A stretch of DNA of 51,171 bases from Damh-18 sp964390945 (GTDB lineage: Bacteria > Patescibacteriota > Minisyncoccia > Phycocordibacterales > UBA918), in NCBI GenBank assembly GCA_964390945.1, contig CAYMIV010000006.1:1-51171 (forward strand), written 5' to 3'. The notes under the pieces were generated by a model. It was not told the DNA's origin. It worked only from the letters and a program-made list of their open reading frames with translations, and searched no databases. This document shows positions 11,701 through 20,700 of this stretch, piece by piece. Position numbers and translations under genes: made by a program. How positions within the stretch are numbered: position 1 is the stretch's first letter; each line of letters starts with the position of its first letter.

Positions 11701-14700
11701 TCCTCGCGACCATTCGAGGGTCCACTCATTGAGAATCGGGCACGTCGCTCCGTTACAGTCGAGATTTCCGACAATGCGGAGCTCGTTGTAAGTCGATGTG
11801 TTGAGATTTTCGAGATTGATGGGTGCCGTGGTGAATCCGGTTGAATTCCCCGAGAGAGCGGAGTTTGGGATAAGTTCCCACGCGCCCGAACCATTCAGGT
11901 ATTCAAGCTGGTACAGTATCTCGCTTCCGCCAAGTTCAATGTCTCGCCATAATAACTGCCCCCACGCAGGTCCGCTACCGTCATCAAAATCAATGGAGGG
12001 CGACTTGATAACCCCTGATGTGAGTGCCGCGGGTTTGAGCGAGAACATAAATGCGGAAACTCCATCAGCGACCGCCATCGTAACGGTTGCATTACCCGTT
12101 GCGCCCGCAACACCCATTTCCTGAGTTCCCCACGTACCAGCGGCGTTGTTAGCGAGTGTTCCGGCCTGAATTTCTCCCTGTTCAACCCAACCGGAACCCG
12201 TGACGCTGAATGGGTAGGTGTCTCCACCATCTGCGGAAAGTACGTAGAACGCGAGCGCCTGGTCAGCCGTTGTAGTTATGCTTGGAATTGAATTACTTGG
12301 CGTTGTTATATTATTCGCTGTAAAATCTGCGCCAGTAACGTCGATAGGATTGGTCGTATCAACACCGGTAAGTCGTATATAGTATCCCCAGTAGTAGAAG
12401 TTGGACTGTGCAGGAACATTTATTGTCGTATTCTCGGTTCCGTCAGCCACGCGATAAAAGGCGGCGACATGGGCGTCTGGTGTTGCGTTTCCTGCAGTAT
12501 TGATGAGCGTGAACCCACTTGGCTTAAGCGTCGTATTATTCCACTGGGCTGTTGCGGTGTTGTTATCGTTTCCGACAAGTATGAGGAGTAGGTCGCCACT
12601 CTCTACACCTGTGGGCTTCGTGAGCGTGAGCGAGTTGCCTGGCTGAATGGTATTTGAAGTCCAACCGCTCTCGAGCGTGATACCGCCGCCGATCTCGACA
12701 CTACCCGAGGCCGCGATAACTCCTGTTAGGGTTCCCTCTTCAAATTGCGTGCCGAGTGTCTGATGCCACGTCGATACCGCGATTGATTCGCCGGTCGTTG
12801 CCGTTGTAAAGCTCCATGGGTCTGACCAGAACGAAAAGCTGTTTCCGAAATCAGGGTCTTTTGCGCGTACGCGCCACCAATAGGTGGTGCTTGCGGAGAG
12901 TGCATCTCCGGATTGCACTTTGTACGCAATGGTGTCGCCTGATATGTACGGGCTTTGCGTATCGCCTCCCGTAGTCAAATTGGTGAAGCCGGCAGCGGAA
13001 CTGCTTGAATTTCTTGTTGTACTTCCGGTTGCAAACGTGTTATCTGTTGACCATGAAATTTCATACTCAAGTTCCTGATTTTGCGGATCTGTCGAATAGA
13101 AGGTGAATGTCGGTGTCGTAGTGGAAAATTTCTCATTATCAAATGGGTCAATGTGTGTGGCAACCGAGACACGCTCACCCCACGTTACGGTCCAATCGAG
13201 AAGCGTGGGTGAGCCAGCCTCCCAGTTGGCACGGATGCGTATAATGTCGTACGTTGAACTGTCGAGATCGATGATATCAACTGGCGACGTGTCATAACCT
13301 GCGGTATTTCCGGGCAAAGCGCTATCGGGTATCAAGCCCCACTCCCCATCAGCATAATATTCGAGATGGTACAAGATGTCGTTTGCAGCACCTGTTTCTG
13401 TGAACGAGAATGAACCCCACGCATTGCCGGTCGTTCCATCCGAAAAATCGATTGCGGTTGATGTCGTGGTGCCTGTTGTCGAACCACTTGCAAAACTGAC
13501 GAGATTTGCCGCAGTCGCGTCAGTACCCTCAAGCGTGTCAGTGTCGAATTGCGCTTCGGTTGTTTGGAACCATGTTGAAATAGTTGTCGTTGTCGCAATG
13601 GTGAAACTGTACGCATCAGACCATAATCCGTAACTTCCAGACCCATCAATATCTTTTGAACGCATGCGCCACCAATACGTTGTGCCGTTTGCAAGTGCCG
13701 ATGGAATAATGTAGCGCATTCGCGAATAATTGTTGAACGGTGATTTATCGGATGTATTCTCAATGTTGATAAAGTCATCAAGGTTTGTTTCAGACTCGGT
13801 ATCAATGACGGCTGACCCGAAGGCGGGGTCATCGTCTATCTGAATCTGAAAATCAATCTCATCTCCCTCAGGATCATTGGTGATATATTCAAACCACGGA
13901 GAAGTGCTTGCGAGCTTCTCATTGTCAAACGGGGTAGTAAGCGTAGGTGCGTCAGGCGAACTATTCGTTATGAGTTCCGGGTAGTTGTTGTATTCCCTAA
14001 GCTCGGTGCCGTCTTGATTCACAAGGCGAAAACAGTATTCCGTACCCGGCGTTGCGGCATTGTGATAGAGCGTCCAATCCCATTCCGCGTTTTGACCGAC
14101 GTTTATTGCATTCGGGTTCGGGTATGAGTTATTGCGCTCTTCGTATGTTTCCATAACATCTGAATCGGTGAGAAGCGTTGACGGGAGCGTTGTGGCATCA
14201 GCAATGGTGGGATTATTGTATCCGCGCCAAAGGGCCGTCGTGCTCGCAGTATCCCCGACGTCGTACCACGTGAGGTCGGTACCGCAGGTTGCGCCTTCCG
14301 CAAACTGCAGTTTGAATGAGGATGACCCCGCAGTTGCATTCGTGCTTGATGCGGTGAGCGACATACGGAGTCGCAATTCGTCTTGTGGAAGTACCGCACC
14401 ATCGACATCAATTGCCTCGTTTTCGTTGACGGCAGTGCCTCCATTAAGCCAAGCGTCAGTTGGCGTATAGGCATCGATGTTTTGATACCATTTATAATCC
14501 TGCTGAATGAATTGTGGTGTGCGCGACCATCGGACTGCCCAGTCATTGAGTGTCGGTGAAGTGAGCGAGCTTCCTTGAGAAAAATTCATAACCAGACAGA
14601 TGCGATTGTAGGTCGAGGTCGAAAGTCCGGAGATATCAAGGGGGCTTGCGCTCACATCAAAGCCCGTACTGTTTCCGGCAAGTGTTCCATTTGGGACAGG

Positions 14701-17700
14701 GGTGCTGCAGGTAGAGGTTGATGAAGTTGCATAATACACTTTTAGAGTTGTATCTGAACCCGATGGCTCGGTTACATCCCACGCAACTTCACCCCACGTA
14801 TCTTGATTCGATACAAAATCATGGTCAATGACGGTCGAGGTTGCGGAACCAGAACTTCCCGACCCCGCAACCTTGAGACTCATACCGCTCATTGAGTCAA
14901 CAGTGTTCGCACTGTTTGCGGTGTGTCCTGATGCTTCAGTTCCCGCCGTCGTCGCATTTCTATTGTTAATATGGAGACCAACACCCCAGTTTGTCGCCGG
15001 CGTGAGCACAGCAGCAACCGTTGACGGGTTTGGCCATGTCGCATTCGCCCATGTTGTTACGGTGCGTGCTGCATTTCCCACCGCTGAACGCGAGAGGTTC
15101 ACAATCTCAACCGCTTGATCCCCCGCACCAATCGTGAGTCCAGAGGCAAACGGACCGACGGTAGCATTTGCCGTTGCGCCGCTGAAATAATTGCGCGCAT
15201 CGGTATAAACGGATGTCTGGTCCACTCCTGCAAAGACCGATGCGTACACATAGGTGTAGTACGATGTACCGCCCGAAATTTGCACATTGAGTACCGATGT
15301 CGTCGCAGAGGAAATACCCGCATCATTAAGGTAGAAGAGATAAGTATGGTTCACATTCGTTGCGTTTGTTCCGTCGCCTGTCGCCTGCGTAAGCGCTACC
15401 CCGCCGTAGTACACACCGACCGACTGCGTTCCTGCGGTGCTTCGCGTTGACGCAATTGCCACAACGAGCGCGCGGTTTGTGCCCGCCGCAATCGAGTAGG
15501 TCGGGTTGACAGTGCCGTTTGGATAAGTACCGCTCGCGTACTGCTGTGTCCACGCTGATTGCGTTGTGATGTTTGTTGCAGCGGAACCGAGTGTTTCTAT
15601 CTGTACACCATTTGAGGTCGCGGTTGCATTTGCGAGACCGTCGAGAGTAAATTGCGCGTTTGTTGTCTGATACCACTCCGGGAGCGAACCACTGCTGCCT
15701 ATAGTAATACTCCGAACCGATGATGTTGCGCTCCAGGTATTTGTTCCCAAAGGATCGCGCGCCCTGACCGCCCACCAGTACGTAGAACCGGCACTGAGCG
15801 CGTCAGCTGGTTGTATGGTGTAGGTCGTTGTCGCCCCGGCTGAGAATGTTGCCGATACCCATCCTGCATCGCTCGGGTAACTTGAAGATTGGCGAGTAAG
15901 GAGCGGTGAGGAAAGGTTGTAGTCATCATCAACGATGATTTGATATTCAAGACTGTTGCTTTCATAATCGGTCGCAGCAAATCCACCCAGTGTTGGGGTT
16001 GTGGTTGTTGATTTTTCGTATTCGAATGCTGGATTGAGTGCGAGGGATGGCGTATTTGGGACCTGATTTGGTACAACCCAGCCGACGGACCAGTCGTTCA
16101 GTGCTGGTGACGTCGTTCCCGTTCCGCGATCAAGCGTCGTTTTAAGGCAAATTCGATTATAGGTGGTTGTCGAAATAGATGATAGCCAAAACCCGCTTTG
16201 AGACGCATCAAACCCACCGCTGTTCCCCGAAAGTACTGTGTCGGGAACAATCGTATCGCACGAGGTTGTGCTCGTGTAATACACGCGAAGTTTTATGTCG
16301 GTTCCTGACGGCTCGGTGGTATTCCACACGACATCGCCCCAGTCTGACTGCCCGGAAACCCAATCAAAATCAATCTCGGGAGACATAATGGTGCCCTGCG
16401 CATTTCCGGGATTTATTGCAAATTGGAATCCCGATGCGCTGTCATTAACAGTAAATGCAACTGTTGCTGCTCCTGTTGCACCCGCACTCGCCATGGAACG
16501 CGTTCCCCAGGTTCCCGCCGATTCCGTACCGCCGGCGCCCGCAAACACTTCTGCGCTTTCGCTCCAACCGGTGCCGGAAACACTGAACGGATAGGTGTCG
16601 GCTCCATCGGCAGAAAGAATGTAGAACGCGAGCGTGTTCGCCTGTGTCGTCGTAATACTCGTAACAGCATGGCTTGCGGCACTCGCGCCCAAATAATCCG
16701 TGCCCGTAACATTAATGGGGTTTGTTGTCGATGCGCCGGTAACACGAATGTAATATCCCCAGAAATCAGCGGATGCTTGCGCTGGCACGCTCGTCGTCGC
16801 AGTTTCTGTTCCGTCAGCAATGCGGTAAAACGCTGCAGAGTGTGCATCCGATATGACATTTTCGCCGGCTTCATTGATGAGTGTAAATCCTGCTGGCTTC
16901 AGAGTGGTATTATTCCATTGCGCGTTAGCGGTATTATTATCATTCCCGACCAAAATGAGGAGAAGGTCACCAACTTCAACGTTTGATGGTTTTGTTAGCG
17001 TGAGTGTGCTACCCGGGGAAACAGTCGCAACCGACCACCCGCTCACCACCGTCGGTATATTCGGTGTCGTTGTTGAAAGCACCACCGTGCTGGTCGTGGT
17101 TGCTACGTTGGTGCGAGTCCCATCTTCAAATTGCAGTCCGAGTGTTTGATACCACGCCGATTCAGAAAGTGACGTGTCGACGGTCACACTCCACACCGTC
17201 GAGGTTGCACTCCATACATTGGAACCTAAAGGATCACGCGTTCGAACGCGCCACCAATACGTTGTGCCATTTGTGAGCGCATCGGATGACTGAAGCGTGT
17301 AGGAAGTTGTCGAGCCCGATGAGAATGTTGAGCTTGCCCATCCGGCGTCATTTGGATAATTGAATGAGTATGTGGTGGTTGCGGGAGAACTGAAATCAAA
17401 ACTGTCATCAATCGTGAGTTCGTATTCGAGTCGATCACTTTCGGTGTCGGTTGCATAGAACGAGAAGGTCGGCCGAGTTGTGGTGCTCTTTGCATTATCG
17501 AATGGATTTGCTTGTAGCGGAGTATTGGGAACTTGATCGGTGATGAGCTCTGGGTAATCGGTGTATGCAAAGAATGCGCTGCTATCGTCTTTAACCATAC
17601 GGAAACAGTAGTTTGTCCCGGGTTGTGCTCCGTTGTTTTGGAGTACAAAATCCCATTCTCCGTAACCGTTTACCGTAATTTGATTCGGGGTAGCGGTTGC

Positions 17701-20700
17701 GTATCCGTTTTCTTCATAGGTTTCAAGAACGGTGCTTCCGGTAAGAAGCGTCGAGGAAAGCGTGCCATGGTCTGCCGGTGTTGCGTTATTGTATCCTCGC
17801 CATATCACACTCGATGTCGCTGCACCGACATTGCCCCATGACCCGATTGCATCGCACGTGCTTGTTCTCACTCCATACTGGAGTATGAAGCGTTCTCCTG
17901 TCGTTGATGTGGCATTCTGTACAAGCGTATTTATTCGGAGTCGCACCACCTCACTATCCTTTACCGGAGATGATGTGGCGGTGATTCCCTCACCTTGCGC
18001 GATATTGGTTCCGCCCGCAGGCCAGACATCCGTCGGCAGTTGCGCGTCGATGTTCACATACCAGCGATATGAGTTTTGCGTATAGAATGGATTAAAATTT
18101 GCGCGCTTTCCAAAAATAACTGTGAGATAAGGAGGTAGATGATTCGGGCTGCTGAAACCGGTAACATTGACTCGGTGTGTGTGAACGTTTGATGCACCAC
18201 TGGCACCCCCGGCATCAGTTACAGTTGCTGAAGGTACGCTCGTGCTTGCGTTCATAATATTTGCATGCGTGTGTGTTGAAGCACCACCAGTTGCACCATA
18301 CGTTGTCGACGCCTTAAGGAAACGAGCATTGAACGTCGACGTGGCTGCCGAAGAAACATCGGTCCAGCCAGATGGAACCGTATCGGTCCACATTGCGATG
18401 AGGTTGTTTGGTGGCAACCCATCCGCGGTAATTTTTCCGAGGAGCACCTCGATGTACGGTGGCTCTTTGTTAACAGAGTCGGTGGTTGTACTCAGTGTGT
18501 GGAAGTGTGCCGCAGATGCACCCGTTGCACCCCCACCCGCACCCGTCGTCCCTCCCGCAGCATTTGTGGTGGTCCCCGTTACAGCATGCGTGTGCGTATT
18601 TGCACCGGAAGTAACGCCCGGGGTGTTTTCGCCACGGATGTGATATCCATCCTGAGCAGCATATCGAGTCCACCCGGTCGGAAGCGATGATGATGCGACA
18701 TCAAATACGCCGATTGCTCCGGCAGGAATTACTGCTGGTTCACCAGCCGCATCGGTGTACTCTATGACGCGAAGTTGTCGATAGCGTGGAAGAGTTGAGG
18801 TTGAAGAAATTGCCAAAGTCGACATCGTATGTGTGTGGGCAGTGACTGCGGTGGTACCCGATCCACCCGCTGCAATCGTGGTGAGTGCCGACACAACGGT
18901 CGAAGTAGCAGAAGCGGTATGCGTGTGTGTCGCCGCTCCGCCGGTCGAGTTGTAGGTTGAGTTTCCCTGAATGAAGTTTTGATAGAACGCCCCGGAGCCG
19001 CAGGAGAGACACGTCCACCCCGAAGGAACCGACGCGCCGTCGTCCCAAAAGAGAATCATGTTTCCCGTGGCGTCAGACGCTATCTGCCACTCCCTGTGTT
19101 CAATGAACACTACATTCGAGTTATCAGAGTTCGCGTTGCCTTGGAAAATATCCTCATTCGCTGATATTGGAACATCAATGTTTACCGTTAGTATTTCATC
19201 CGACTCATCTTCTTCGATAATTGAGAGAGCCGTGGAGGTTTCATCCGTTCCATTCACTAAAATTGGCTCTATGCTTTCCGCCTGCGCAAACGGGTACATT
19301 CCCATAACAGACCTGAAAAATGAAATAGGAAGTGATTCCGAAAGAGGTTGCTCCGGGGCTGGTGGAATACCCTGTTGCGTATCGACCTCTTCCTCGACGA
19401 CAGGTTCAGATTCAGCAGGAGGCGTTGTCTCGCCAGTGGTTTGAGGCGGGAGTGCGTCTTCCGCCACCGGAGACGGCATCATCGCCTCAGGCTCCGATTC
19501 GGGCTCGCTCACGACAGGAGTTTCGGGAAGAGGTGTTCCTGCAGACTCTTCTTCTTGCCCGACGTCTGAATCAACACCACTTTCTGGTTCGGTGGGAGTG
19601 TCCGTGGTTTCGGGCTCGTTTGCATCCTCATTTTCCAGACTAAATTGTAAACTTGCTTCGGGCTCAAGTGAACCAGAAAGTTGAGCAGGTCCAAGCTCAT
19701 AGAGATACGGCGAGAGATCTGGAGCATCAAACTCATATGAAACGGTTTCGCTCTGACCAGCCGGAATATCAAGATTCCACACCAACTCTGTGTAATCTGC
19801 CATCGCTCTGATTTCAGCATCGGTGTTGAAGACGCGGAAGTTACTCGGAACTCGTTCTATGAGTTCACCAGCAAATGCGCTGCGGAGAGCGTGCACCGAG
19901 AGTTCCATTGGGTACATTGACGGCGGATAAATGCGCGTGGGGCCATTGCGTTCAATGGCAACCTGCTGATTGTCGACAACCTTGAATGTATCAACGGTGT
20001 GCGAGAGCACGCTACCAAAATCATCGACTCGTTCAAGATACATTTCATAGGTTCCCGTCGCATGTGCAACAAACTGTGCACTAAAGTCGGGAACGCTCGT
20101 CACATTATTTCCAAAACACTGCCCCGAAGCGACAACGGGAGGATTACTGATAAAACCTTCGGGGTCGCTGATATAGAGATTGAGGTTTGCGCTACAGAGT
20201 GTGTTGCCGTTCGGAGTAAGCGCTCCCATTGAGATTTCTACAATGTCATTTTGCGAATACTCCGTTTGATTGCTGTTTATTGAAAGGAGACCCCACTGGA
20301 ACTCAAAGGTGTCCGTCGTCTCGTATCCACCCTCATTTATTACGACCTCAACAGTGTATTGTCCGGGCTTCAAACGCTCTTTGTCAGTCTCATTCACAAG
20401 AATGGAGAGCAAGCCGTCTGGAGTTATTATGAATTCAGGAGAGATTCCGATGGGGTCACCATCGTTGTTTTTAAACACAATTTCGTTGATTGATGCCAAA
20501 TTGGAACCTATCAAATTGCGGAACGTACGAACGAAGAAGTTTCGTTGCGATACGTAACGAAGGTTGAATCGGGGTAGTTCTTCACGCTCAAAATCGAGCT
20601 GGTCGCTCAAAAGTTCCATACTGTGGGGACCTTCGAGGTGTTTAAGCATTTCATCAACCGAGAAACGCTCAATCAAAAGATTTTTATCAAAGGTTACTGT

